Shown: positions 31,063-40,592 of the stretch, piece by piece
Position numbering within the stretch: position 1 is the stretch's first letter
Layout: each line of letters opens with the position of its first letter
Source: UBA2428 sp002343545
GTDB taxonomy: Bacteria > Bdellovibrionota > UBA2428
NCBI GenBank assembly: GCA_937952285.1
Contig: CALFZE010000073.1
Location: 1 to 46,676 of the forward strand
DNA: 46,676 nucleotides
Reading direction: 5' to 3'
Translations under genes and position numbers: made by a program
The notes under the pieces: model-generated
What the model was told of the DNA's origin: nothing
The model's database searches: none
Seen by the model: only the letters and a program-made list of their open reading frames with translations

Positions 31063-34007
31063 CAGAAGCTCCCGATCGCGAACTGAATCTTGACGTCGCT
31101 CTCATCCTTGCGGCGATCCACGTTGTAGGCGAGATCGAGCGCGAGCGGACCCACCGGCGTCACGTAACGAAGGCCGACACCGATGCCCGTCCGGAATCCC
31201 GTGCTCGTTTCGTCGAGCGGCGCGATGGCGCGCAGGACGTCGACCTGGCCGCCGTCCACGAAGAACGCCAAGCCGAGGTCAAGCAGGATGGGCTGACGAA
31301 ACTCCGCCTTGACCTCGAAAGCTTGCATCGCGAGCACGCCTTTGGCGTCGAAGCGCAAGAAGTTCTCGGGCAGGGAACGGACCGAATTGCGGCCGCCCAA
31401 CAAGAGACGCCGGTTTTCGGGCAGGCCCTGGGATGACCCGAAGCCGAACATCCGGTGGTAGGCGCCATAAAGCGCGATCGTCGAGGCGCCGTAGGTCGGC
31501 ACGTAGAAGGTCGCCGAGTTCCGCCACAGGAAGAAGTTTGCGTCCGCATCGCTCCCCAGGGCCGAAGCCGCGTACTCGAGGCTCGTTGATCCCAAGAAGC
31601 CGCGCCGCGGGTTGAAGATATTGTCGCGGAAGTCGAAGGTTAGGCCGGACCCCACGGACCCGATGCGGTAAGTCGCGCGACGGCTCGCGCTCACCTCGTC
31701 GAAAGCCTCGATGCGCGGCAAAGAGATCGTGTAGAGGTTATGGGTCCAGCGAATCATACGGTCGTAGAGGTCCCGCTCGAGCGAGAAAGCGAGGGAGATC
31801 TCTTCGCGGTTGATCCCGCTAATCTTGGCGTGACCGACGAAGTTGACGTCGTCTTCCTTGAGGAACTCGGCCGCCGCGCGGAACTTGAGCCGGAGCCCGG
31901 CCAAGTACGGTTCCAGGTACACGAGCGAGTACTTCTGCTCCGGAAACTGGTAGTCCTCGAGTTTTCGCGAGACCTGCGCACGCGTGACGAGGCCGCGGTT
32001 CCAGCCGCCGAGGTTGCGGTAGCTGAACTCGGCGAAGGCGACGAGCCCGAGGTCGGTCCGGAAGCCGGGGCCGAACTCGACGGAGCCGGCGGGACGCTCG
32101 ATCGCGGTCAGTCGGACGTCCTTCTCTTGCACTTCGATGCTTCCGTCCGAAGCCCGACCTTCGGAAATTCGGCGGCCGCCGGACGCTTCCGTTTGGACCG
32201 ACCCGAAGATCCCCAGACCAAGCAGGTTTTCTTCCAAACGTCTTTGACGATCGGGCGTCCAAAGCTGACCGGCTCCGAGAGTTTCTTCGCTGAACTCCCG
32301 GGTCACGACCCGTTCCTTGGTCCTCGCCAACCCGACGACCAGCGGACGTCCGACCCGAACCTGGGGTCCCGGCTCGATCTTAAGCTCGACCGCAACCGTC
32401 GATCCGTCGGACGAGGCCTTGAAGATTTCCTTCTCGTCCATCGCGACCCGCGCGTTCAGGAATCCGAGCCCGAGGTAAGCCTCGCGAAGCCGGATCGCCG
32501 TCTCGAGAACCCGGTCGGGATTCGCCCACTGCCCCGGTTCCAGGGTCACGATGCGATCCATCTCGGCGTCCGAAAGCGCGATGTCCCCGAGAACGCTCAC
32601 TTCCGAGAGACGGACCCGCGGCCCGAGCTGCACGGCGATCTCGACGTCGACGGCGCGGGAACTTTCCTTGAAGGTCGGGCGCATCTCGAGGATGCGGGCC
32701 TGCAAGAATCCCTCGGCCCGCAAACGACGCACGAGGTCCGGCGTCCAGCTCGACAAAAGACGTTCGTCGAAGGGGATGCGGCGGAAGGGGCTCTGATTGG
32801 ATTCACGCCAGGCTTTCAGGACGCGCGCCGCGAGCGCCGCATCGCTCTCGGCGCCGCGATCGAAGGCGAAGCCGCGAACGAAGAAGAAAGGTCCCTCTTC
32901 CAGGCGAAAGAGAATGCGGCGAACGTCGTCGCCGTCGGTGCTCGTCGTCGAGATGCGCACGTCCTTCGCGCCTTCGGCGAAATAGATACGGCGCAAAAGC
33001 ACTTCCGCGTCGGTCGTCGAGAAAGGGACCCCGAGCCGCACCGAACGGTCCGTGACTTTATCGCGCAGTTCCCGCTCCCAGAAGGCGACGTTGCCCTCAA
33101 ACTGGATGTCGTAGCGCGGACCCCGCTCCAAACGGATCGAAAGGATAAGCTGGCCGGAGTCGTTCTCTTCCAAGATCTCGAGGGAAGTCCGGAAGTCGAA
33201 GTACCCCGCGGCCCGCGCGGCTTGGGCCCACTGGTTGACCGAATCCGAAAGGTCGATCCAGTCGAGCGGGACTTCGAAGGGAATCTCGCGGGTCTCGGGG
33301 TTGCGGGCGGTCTCGCCCGCGCGGAGAACGCCGCGCGCCGGGTCGAGCAAGCCCTCGATGATCTGGCGTAGATCCGAGTAGCTGCGCATGAACGAGAAGA
33401 ATTCGCCGACGTCGCGACTCCGGAAACCCTGCAGACGGAGCTTCTTCACGAAGACGCGGGCTCCGGTCTCGACCGAAATGAGCAGGATGCGTCCGGAAAG
33501 CCCGGGACGCTCCTCGAGCGCCAAAACGATTTTGGCGTTGGGATAACCGCGATCCCGCAGGCGCGCCGCCAAGCGAGGGCGGAGTTCGGAAAGGACCTCG
33601 GACGTGACGATGTCGCCTCGCGCGACGCCCAGGGTCAGCAGCAAGTCGGCCGAAAGCTCTTCCGAAACGGATTCGCCCGAAGGCGTCGCGCCGGCGGAGA
33701 TCCGCAGGTCGATGCTTTGAACCCGATTACCGAGACGCAGAACGAGCCGGGCCCGACCCGTATCGGGATCAAACTCGCCGCGAATCCCCTGGAAGCGACC
33801 GCCCCCTTGGGCGACGCGCACGACCGCCTGCTCGAGGGCGCCTTCGGTGACGACGTCGCCCACCTTCAGCGCGAAAAGATCGAGGATGCGCGGAAGATCG
33901 ATCTCGCCGTCGGCCTTGACCTCGATATCGGTCAGCGCGACCTGCGCGTGCGTCGGCACCGCAAAGCCCAGGGCGAAGGCAAGTCCGATTCGAGCGAGCC
34001 GCATCAT
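31062..34007 (-). CDS. tamA: TamA/BamA-like Omp85 outer-membrane protein
   Basis: This 981-residue protein has a signal peptide ending at THA, several POTRA-like repeats (about residues 25-600, with turns such as RGPRYDIQFEGNV and GPRVRLSEVSVLGD), and a C-terminal 16-strand Omp85 barrel. Barrel hallmarks are GGRNSVRSLPE and the final YVTPVGPLALDLAYNVDR...FAIGSF. TamA usually has three POTRA domains and about 580 residues, so this one is much longer. It is encoded directly downstream of a tamB gene with an ATGA overlap, which argues for the TAM complex in outer-membrane assembly or lipid transport. It could also serve as BamA, but the tamB link favours TamA. Confidence 0.85.
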   Translation of the reverse strand: MMRLARIGLAFALGFAVPTHAQVALTDIEVKADGEIDLPRILDLFALKVGDVVTEGALEQAVVRVAQGGGRFQGIRGEFDPDTGRARLVLRLGNRVQSIDLRISAGATPSGESVSEELSADLLLTLGVARGDIVTSEVLSELRPRLAARLRDRGYPNAKIVLALEERPGLSGRILLISVETGARVFVKKLRLQGFRSRDVGEFFSFMRSYSDLRQIIEGLLDPARGVLRAGETARNPETREIPFEVPLDWIDLSDSVNQWAQAARAAGYFDFRTSLEILEENDSGQLILSIRLERGPRYDIQFEGNVAFWERELRDKVTDRSVRLGVPFSTTDAEVLLRRIYFAEGAKDVRISTTSTDGDDVRRILFRLEEGPFFFVRGFAFDRGAESDAALAARVLKAWRESNQSPFRRIPFDERLLSSWTPDLVRRLRAEGFLQARILEMRPTFKESSRAVDVEIAVQLGPRVRLSEVSVLGDIALSDAEMDRIVTLEPGQWANPDRVLETAIRLREAYLGLGFLNARVAMDEKEIFKASSDGSTVAVELKIEPGPQVRVGRPLVVGLARTKERVVTREFSEETLGAGQLWTPDRQRRLEENLLGLGIFGSVQTEASGGRRISEGRASDGSIEVQEKDVRLTAIERPAGSVEFGPGFRTDLGLVAFAEFSYRNLGGWNRGLVTRAQVSRKLEDYQFPEQKYSLVYLEPYLAGLRLKFRAAAEFLKEDDVNFVGHAKISGINREEISLAFSLERDLYDRMIRWTHNLYTISLPRIEAFDEVSASRRATYRIGSVGSGLTFDFRDNIFNPRRGFLGSTSLEYAASALGSDADANFFLWRNSATFYVPTYGASTIALYGAYHRMFGFGSSQGLPENRRLLLGGRNSVRSLPENFLRFDAKGVLAMQAFEVKAEFRQPILLDLGLAFFVDGGQVDVLRAIAPLDETSTGFRTGIGVGLRYVTPVGPLALDLAYNVDRRKDESDVKIQFAIGSF

Positions 34008-37000
34008 TTCACGTCGAACTTAAACCGTAAGTCGACGCCAAGCGACGACTTCGTCGGTTCCGGTTCTTCCCAAACGCCCGAGATGTTCACGTTCCTGAAG
34101 AGTCGATAGTCGACCTGAAGATCCTGCTCCTGCGATCCGTCGAGCGCTTTGCCGTAGACCGCGCTGATCCGATCGGTCAGCTTGCGGTGCACCGTCACCT
34201 TCGGCACCGTCGTGCGTCCGGACTGCGAGCTCGCGCTCTGCTGATTTTGGACGCGCACCTGAAAACCGGTCCTACGGTCCAAACTCTTGCCGAGCGATTG
34301 ACCGAAGAGCAATTGCAGAGCCTGCCACTGGGCGTTTCGGATGATGCCTTCCTCGGAAGTCGCCTCGAGACTTTCGTCGGGACGCGTGTAACCGAACGCG
34401 AGGAGCATGACGATCTCCTGCGTGGGAAGGACCGGGTCCGAATTGAAAGTGAAATCGAGCCGGTCCGTCGGGCCCGAGACTCCCAGCTGCACCGTGTAGT
34501 CGCGATCGGCCTTGATCGTCGTGTTCGCTTCGAGGCTCACGACCGGTACGTTACCCGGCGCGCCCGTAAAAACGACGTTCCCGCGCGCGACGCGGAACTC
34601 GTTGTCGCGCGCGTAGAGGATCCCGTTCGGCGCCAGATCGAGCTTGCCGCGCAGCACGGGCGCGACGTCGGTCCCCGTGACATTGAGTCGTCCGAGGACC
34701 TCGGACGACACGAGCGAGTTGCGGGCGGCGAATCGCCCTCCGACTTCCACGCCGACATTCAGCTTGAAGAAGGGATCGCGAGGCGCGCCGCCTTCGACGT
34801 CGTCGAGCCCGAACTCCCGCGAATAGAGACCGTTCTGCGCGACGATCTCGCCGGACAGGGACCAAGGCATGCCTTCGCCGGCGATCACGATCTCGCCGCT
34901 GGCTTCGAGCGGCAGGTCCTTCATCAAGATCGCGCGCGCGCGATTGAAGCGCGCGCTGAGCGCGAGGCCGGGCTTGAGCGCGTCGAATTTGTAGGCACCC
35001 GAGAGGGTCACGTCGCCCGGCCCCATGCGTCCCGTGGCTTCGCGCAAAGAGAGACGCCCCTTCTCGAGTCCGAGCTGCGCGCTCACCCCCGTCATGGGCG
35101 CCCCGAGCGCGTCGATCATGACGACGCCGCTTTCCAGCGAACCGCGAAGGTCCAGCGTCGCGATGTCCGGGGGCATCGGAACGGTCCCCTCGACGATCAG
35201 CCTTCCTTCCCGAAGTCCGATCGCCGGGATGAAGAGATCCACGAAGGGGGCGGGGAGGCGGCCTTCGAGCCGGGCCTGCCGATCCCCGGGCGAGGCGCGC
35301 AAGGACCAAGGCTCCGGCTCGGCGGCGACGACGCGTACCTCGCGCACGAGTCCCTTTCGCCAAGCGATGACCTGGCCGGCGTCGAACTTGGCCAACAAGG
35401 CGTCGCGACCCTCGACGCCGACGGGACCGTTGATCTCGAGCGGACCGAAGCGGATCTCCCCTTCGTCCTCGGCGATATCGAAGTCGACCTTTCCTTGCGT
35501 CCGCACGCGGCTCGCTTCTTTCCATCCCTTGAGGTAAGCGAGCCCCGCATAAAGGCCGACGCCTTCGACGCTGCCCTTGAGGCTTTCCAGCCTCGTGCGG
35601 TTGCCGATCTTCTCGTCGACGTAGCGGAAGTCCGCCGCCGAGGGGAGTTTGGTTTCGAGCCGGAACTTCGTATCGGTTCCGCGCACGCTGAACTCGCCGT
35701 CGGGCAACGCCGTGCCGGCGATCTTCATGTCGCGCAGGCGGCCGCTCACGCCCCAGCCTTCTTGCGGTCGCCAAAAACCCTCGAAGCTGCTGCGACCACC
35801 CTCGAGCGACGCGAGGAACGGGTGCAGTTCCGTGTCGCGCAGCGGGAAGTCTTCCGAACGAAAGACGAGCTCGCTGCCGCCCTCGGGGTGGAGAAGACCC
35901 TGCACGCTCACCGAAGCGCGACCCTTGAGCGCGCGGGCTTGGGTGAGGTGGAGGATACCCTTGTCGTATCGACCGCGCACGGTGCCGGACTCGAAGGGAA
36001 TACCGAAAATGCGGGCCGCATCGAAACCAAGCTGAATCGGGCCGCTCAGGAAATCGCCGCGCGACTTGGCGTCGATGCCGCCGCTGATCTCGGCCTGGCC
36101 CGAGACGAGGCCGCGGAAGGCTTCGGGACCGTCCTTCGCCGCGCGCCCCACGACTTCCAGTCGGGAGAACTTTCCTTTGAGCGTCATCTGCGTCGGCGAG
36201 GACGCGGGCAAGCGGATGTTTCCTTCGACTTCGGCCGATCCGCCGCCGGACCGCAGCAGCAAGGGACCGATGCGGAAGCTATCGCCCGCGTAGCTGAAGG
36301 GGCCGCTCGCGTCGCCCAGCCTCTGCCCTTCGAACTCGAGGCCCTTCGCTTCGAGACGCGCCACGACCCGCGAGCGACCCGTCTCGAGCGGCCAAGTCTC
36401 GTGGTACTGGATATGGGCCGTCGCTTCGGCCTGGCCGCCCCAATTGAAGCCCGCGATCTCGGAGGGAAAGGTTCCGAGCGGCATCTTCGTCCCGACGGAT
36501 TTCAGGTCGACGATCGTCGGGTTGAAGTCGATGCGCCCCTCCGTGCGGATCGACATGCCGTCGGCGCGGGAGAGCACCCCCGGCTCGATCGTCAGGAACT
36601 TGCTGCGGATATGCACCTGCGCCTCGAAATCCGAGGGCCCTACCCGAACGACGGGCGCGAGCTCGGGCGGGGTGCCGTAGAGCGGTTCGCTCGAGACGAA
36701 AGACTCGCCGACGAGCTTGGATTTGACCGTGGCCTTGAGGTCGAAAGGATCGAGCGTGCCTTCGGCGGCGACGCTGCCGTCCACCGAGACCGCCGAGTAG
36801 CAGTCCTTGGAATCCACCGCGAGCTGGATCGAGCAGACGCTCGTCTTCTCGAGCTCCAACACGGCCTTCAGGCGCTTCGATTCCAACGTCACGAGATCCG
36901 ATCGGATGCGGCCGCCGGTCGCCACGCGATCGCCCGGAAACTTCGGGAGGCGGATGTCGAGGCCCCGGAGGACGCTCCGCGCGGCGTCGCTCTCGAAGCG

Positions 37001-37984
37001 CGTCTCGAGCGACGCGAGCTCGTAGCCGTCGTAGTGGAGATCGCGGGCCGACACCTGTCCCTCCGACGAGATCACGCGATCCTTCGCCAAGCGGACGCGG
37101 GCCTTCGCCTCCAGGCTTCCGCCGATGCGGACGCGATCTTTCGGGTCGACGAGCGCGGGCGACGAGGCGAGCCAGGCGCGCAACGCTTCCCCTTGGATGC
37201 GCGCGTCGACGTTGAGCTGTCCCGGAAAACGGCCGTCGATCTTGAGATCGGGAAGCTCCGAGGATTCCGTCGCGACGAGCGACGCGCGTAGCGACGCGAG
37301 CGTAAGGTAGTAGGTTTCGGCGCTTTCGCGCATGAGGCCGACGGCGCCGGCGAAGGAGGCGATGCGACCGACCTTGCCGCTCCACTCGAAGCCTTCGACG
37401 TTCCAACGGACCCGCGCCTGCCCCAACTCGAAGTTCGTCACCTCGACGTCGAGCCGGTCCGCCTTGAGGGGAGCCGCTTCGACCCGAAGGCCGCGGATCG
37501 AAGCGTTATCCATCGAGAAATGGTGCCGATCGAGATCGCCGACGGCGAGCGAGAGTTGACGACCGAGCCAGGTCGGCAGGTCCTTCGTCCACGGCTTGGG
37601 GGCATCCGGGTCGTCGGGCGTCGTTTCGAGCCACTCCTTCGGGATGCGGCCCTTGAGCAGCGGGTCACGAAGCTGCAAGTCGCGAAGGTGGAGCTGGCCG
37701 AGCGCGAGCCCAAGCGGGGAAAACTGCACCCAAACCTCGGGCGCGGTCAGCACCAGACGCTCGTGACGGAGGCCGAGACCCTCGAGGGTCGCCGAGAACG
37801 TGAAGGGATTGACCTTCCATCCGTTGGCTTCGATGCGAACGCCGGTCCGAAAACGCGCAAAGCGCAGCGTGGCGCCGAGCAGGAGATCCGACATGAGCGG
37901 CGTCTGCAGAAGGGCAAGCGTCGCCGAGACCGGTATCATCACGAGGCTCGCGAAGATGAGGGCGCGTTGCTTGGCAAACTTCAT
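34004..37984 (-). CDS. tamB: TamB-like translocation and assembly module protein
   Basis: This 1,326-residue protein has an N-terminal membrane anchor (about 5-30) and a very long, repetitive beta-strand region typical of AsmA-like/TamB proteins, which form a hydrophobic groove across the periplasm. The C-terminal TamB domain is clear: FNSDPVLPTQEIVMLLAFG and a terminal VDLRFKFDVK. It works with TamA in the outer membrane. ATG at 37984 is preferred; a GTG at 38011 would add nine residues. The gene overlaps tamA by 4 nt. Confidence 0.88.
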   Translation of the reverse strand: MKFAKQRALIFASLVMIPVSATLALLQTPLMSDLLLGATLRFARFRTGVRIEANGWKVNPFTFSATLEGLGLRHERLVLTAPEVWVQFSPLGLALGQLHLRDLQLRDPLLKGRIPKEWLETTPDDPDAPKPWTKDLPTWLGRQLSLAVGDLDRHHFSMDNASIRGLRVEAAPLKADRLDVEVTNFELGQARVRWNVEGFEWSGKVGRIASFAGAVGLMRESAETYYLTLASLRASLVATESSELPDLKIDGRFPGQLNVDARIQGEALRAWLASSPALVDPKDRVRIGGSLEAKARVRLAKDRVISSEGQVSARDLHYDGYELASLETRFESDAARSVLRGLDIRLPKFPGDRVATGGRIRSDLVTLESKRLKAVLELEKTSVCSIQLAVDSKDCYSAVSVDGSVAAEGTLDPFDLKATVKSKLVGESFVSSEPLYGTPPELAPVVRVGPSDFEAQVHIRSKFLTIEPGVLSRADGMSIRTEGRIDFNPTIVDLKSVGTKMPLGTFPSEIAGFNWGGQAEATAHIQYHETWPLETGRSRVVARLEAKGLEFEGQRLGDASGPFSYAGDSFRIGPLLLRSGGGSAEVEGNIRLPASSPTQMTLKGKFSRLEVVGRAAKDGPEAFRGLVSGQAEISGGIDAKSRGDFLSGPIQLGFDAARIFGIPFESGTVRGRYDKGILHLTQARALKGRASVSVQGLLHPEGGSELVFRSEDFPLRDTELHPFLASLEGGRSSFEGFWRPQEGWGVSGRLRDMKIAGTALPDGEFSVRGTDTKFRLETKLPSAADFRYVDEKIGNRTRLESLKGSVEGVGLYAGLAYLKGWKEASRVRTQGKVDFDIAEDEGEIRFGPLEINGPVGVEGRDALLAKFDAGQVIAWRKGLVREVRVVAAEPEPWSLRASPGDRQARLEGRLPAPFVDLFIPAIGLREGRLIVEGTVPMPPDIATLDLRGSLESGVVMIDALGAPMTGVSAQLGLEKGRLSLREATGRMGPGDVTLSGAYKFDALKPGLALSARFNRARAILMKDLPLEASGEIVIAGEGMPWSLSGEIVAQNGLYSREFGLDDVEGGAPRDPFFKLNVGVEVGGRFAARNSLVSSEVLGRLNVTGTDVAPVLRGKLDLAPNGILYARDNEFRVARGNVVFTGAPGNVPVVSLEANTTIKADRDYTVQLGVSGPTDRLDFTFNSDPVLPTQEIVMLLAFGYTRPDESLEATSEEGIIRNAQWQALQLLFGQSLGKSLDRRTGFQVRVQNQQSASSQSGRTTVPKVTVHRKLTDRISAVYGKALDGSQEQDLQVDYRLFRNVNISGVWEEPEPTKSSLGVDLRFKFDVK

Positions 37985-38040
37985 AAAAACGGAAACGCGA
38001 CGCGCCCTCACGAGGCACGTGGATTCCCGTCTTTATTCTA

Positions 38041-38712
38041 TCAGGAGCTGCCCAATTTCTCGGAGACGCCGCGGTACTTTGGATCGATCTTCCTGACGGC
38101 GTCAAAGCGCCGTCGCGCCTGGTCCGCGAGCCCGAGCGCCTCGAGCGCGAGGCCCGCCAAGTAGTTCACGTGCAGCATCTGATCGGCCGTCCAGCGGATG
38201 GCGTTCACCGCGGCGAGCGCTTCGGTGTAACGCTCGAGCTCGACGAGCACGCGCAGACGCCAAAGTTTCGTCTGCGGCGAGGGGGTCTCGCGATCGGCGC
38301 GTTGCACGAGCCGATCCGAGAGTTCCCAGTCTCCCGACAATCCCGTGACGACCGCCGCGACCAGACCGAGGCCCGCAAAACGATCGGCGGGAACCGACAA
38401 AAAAGCGCCGATTTCGTCGCGCAGGTCGAGGCGAGTTTCGCGGCTGCCTTCGCCGAAGCCGAGATCCCTCAGCAAAGCCGCCGAGGTCTCCTCTTCGCCG
38501 TCGGAACTCGTCGTGACGGAACGCGCGCGCAAGGCGCGATCGCGCAGCTGGTTCACGAGGCCCGAGAGCTCTTCGTCGTCGGGGAGCGCGATCTTGATGC
38601 GCTCGTAGAGCCGAAAGGCCTTCTCGACGAAACCGTCCGCCAGCGCTTGCTCCGCCTGCTGTTGCAGACGGAGCAAGTCGGGCGACAAGGAACTCGCGAA
38701 GCCTCGCTTCAA
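38041..38712 (-). CDS. Tetratricopeptide-like helical protein
   Basis: This 223-residue protein has an N-terminal helical repeat (QQQAEQALADGFVEKAFRLY), a polar linker with a Ser/Asp/Glu run and C-terminal helical pairs resembling TPRs (LVELERYTEALAAVNAI and LAGLALEALGLADQARRRFD). No signal peptide. A TTG start at 38712 follows GGAAGG and is 1 nt past the accC stop. It probably binds another protein; its partner is unknown. It lies between accC and tamB. Confidence 0.72.
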   Translation of the reverse strand: MKRGFASSLSPDLLRLQQQAEQALADGFVEKAFRLYERIKIALPDDEELSGLVNQLRDRALRARSVTTSSDGEEETSAALLRDLGFGEGSRETRLDLRDEIGAFLSVPADRFAGLGLVAAVVTGLSGDWELSDRLVQRADRETPSPQTKLWRLRVLVELERYTEALAAVNAIRWTADQMLHVNYLAGLALEALGLADQARRRFDAVRKIDPKYRGVSEKLGSS

Positions 38713-38713
38713 G

Positions 38714-40054
38714 CTAGGACCTTCCGAGGAGATCTTGTTCGATCCACTTCGTGTAGAAGTTCGCCTTCTCGAAATCGGGATGGTTCAGGATACGAAGGTG
38801 GAGCGGGATGTTCGTCTTGATTCCCTCGATGACGTACTCGCCCAGGGCCCGCACCATGCGCTTGCGCGCTTCCTCGCGCGTCTCGCCCCACGTGATGAGC
38901 TTGGCGATCATCGAATCGTAGAAGGGCGGGACCTTCCACCCGGCGAAGGCCGCCGAGTCCACCCGCACGTTCCGACCGCCGGGGGCGATGTAGTTCGTGA
39001 TGAGGCCCGGGCAAGGCACGAAGGTCGTCGGGTCTTCGGCGTTGATCCGGCACTCGATGGAGTGACCTTGGAAGCGCACGTCCGACTGCTTGAGACGAAG
39101 CTTTTCGCCCGCCGCGACGAGGATCTGCTCGCGGATGAGATCGAGATCCGTGACCTGCTCGGTCACCGGGTGCTCGACCTGCACGCGCGTGTTCATTTCC
39201 ATGAAATAGTAGTTCAAGTCTTCGTCGACGAGGAACTCGATCGTGCCGAGACCTTCATAATTCGAAGCGCGCGCGACTTCGCAAGCCGAGGCCCCCATGC
39301 GGGCTCGGATCTCGGGGCTCACGACGGGCGAGAGGGCTTCTTCGACGATCTTCTGGTGGCGGCGTTGGAGCGTGCACTCGCGCTCGCCCAAATGGATCAC
39401 GTTGCCGTGGCCGTCGGCCAGGATCTGGATCTCGATGTGACGCGGGCGTTCGACGTACTTCTCGATGAAGACGTCCGGCGACCCGAAGGCCGTCTGCGAC
39501 TCGCTTCGCGCCGAGTAGAACGTCTGCTCGAGCTCGGCTTCGGCGCGCACGACGCGCATACCCCGACCGCCGCCGCCGTTCGAAGCCTTGAGCAGCACGG
39601 GGTAACCGATACGGGCCGCGGCCTCCTTGGCCTCGCTGACGTCCTCGAGCACGCCGGTGCCCGGCAGTAACGGCACGCCGGCCTTCGCGATGGCCTCGCG
39701 CGCGGACACCTTCGAGCCCATGAGCCGCATGCTCGCGGCCGAGGGACCGATGAACTTGAGGCCGCACTTCGTGACGACCTCGGCGAACTCGGCGCGCTCC
39801 GACAAGAAGCCGTAGCCCGGGTGAACAGCGTCCACGCCCGTCAGCTCGCAGGCCGAGAGCAGGGAAACCATGTTCAGGTAACTCAGCTTGGGCGGGTCCT
39901 TGCCGATGCAGACGCTTTCGTCGGCGAGCCGCACGTGCAGGCTGCCGGCGTCGCAAAGGCTATGCACGGCGACCGTCTTGATCCCCATTTCCTTCGCGGT
40001 ACGGATGATTCGAACGGCGATTTCTCCGCGGTTCGCGACCAGGATCTTCTTCAT
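38714..40054 (-). CDS. accC: Acetyl-CoA carboxylase, biotin carboxylase subunit
   Basis: This 446-residue ATP-grasp protein has KKILVANRGEIAVRIIRT at its start, SNGGGGRGMRVV as the glycine-rich loop, VIHLGERECTLQRRHQK and FMEMNTRVQVEHPVTE. All are highly conserved in AccC, which carboxylates the biotin on AccB, the first step of fatty-acid synthesis. It follows accB by 7 nt and efp in the common efp-accB-accC order. Confidence 0.95.
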   Translation of the reverse strand: MKKILVANRGEIAVRIIRTAKEMGIKTVAVHSLCDAGSLHVRLADESVCIGKDPPKLSYLNMVSLLSACELTGVDAVHPGYGFLSERAEFAEVVTKCGLKFIGPSAASMRLMGSKVSAREAIAKAGVPLLPGTGVLEDVSEAKEAAARIGYPVLLKASNGGGGRGMRVVRAEAELEQTFYSARSESQTAFGSPDVFIEKYVERPRHIEIQILADGHGNVIHLGERECTLQRRHQKIVEEALSPVVSPEIRARMGASACEVARASNYEGLGTIEFLVDEDLNYYFMEMNTRVQVEHPVTEQVTDLDLIREQILVAAGEKLRLKQSDVRFQGHSIECRINAEDPTTFVPCPGLITNYIAPGGRNVRVDSAAFAGWKVPPFYDSMIAKLITWGETREEARKRMVRALGEYVIEGIKTNIPLHLRILNHPDFEKANFYTKWIEQDLLGRS

Positions 40055-40061
40055 CGCGGCC

Positions 40062-40592
40062 TCAGATCTTCTCGATTTCGAAGAGAGCCTCGCCGAACTC
40101 GACGGGCGTCCCGTTCTCGACGAGGCAGCGCAGGATGCGTCCCTTCACGTCGGCTTCGATCTCGTTCATAAGTTTCATCGCCTCGACGATGCAGAGGGCG
40201 TCGCCGCTTTGCACGACCTTGCCGGGCTCGACGAAGGCGCTTTGGTTGGGTCCGGGCGAGCGGTAGAAAGTTCCCACGAACGGCGACGTCACGACGTGCA
40301 GGTTCTTGGGCGCTTCGACCTTCGGCGCCGGGGCTTTCGCCTCGGAAGCGACGGCTACGGCGGCGGGCGCGGGGGCCGACATGATGAACTCGCTCGTCGC
40401 GACGCCTCCGCGCTTGAGCTTGATCTGAAAGCCCGACCCGCTCATTTCGAGCTCCGTCAGGCCTTGGTCCTTCATGAAATCCGAGAATTCACGGAGGGTG
40501 TCGAGGCTCATTCCCGGCGGCGGCGACTTCGCAGTCGCTTTCGTCGGGGGAGCCTTAGCCTTGGCGGCGGCCTTACTTGTTGACTTTTTCAA
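40062..40592 (-). CDS. accB: Biotin carboxyl carrier protein of acetyl-CoA carboxylase
   Basis: This 176-residue protein has the biotinylation motif VEAMKLMNEIE (Lys140), a Pro/Ala linker and an N-terminal recognition part SLDTLREFSDFMKDQG. A Lys/Ala/Pro-rich stretch of about 27 residues precedes the usual start. The TTG at 40592 lies inside the end of efp (20-nt overlap); an ATG at residue 28 (40511) would give the standard-length protein, though neither has a strong ribosome site. Confidence 0.88.
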   Translation of the reverse strand: MKKSTSKAAAKAKAPPTKATAKSPPPGMSLDTLREFSDFMKDQGLTELEMSGSGFQIKLKRGGVATSEFIMSAPAPAAVAVASEAKAPAPKVEAPKNLHVVTSPFVGTFYRSPGPNQSAFVEPGKVVQSGDALCIVEAMKLMNEIEADVKGRILRCLVENGTPVEFGEALFEIEKI

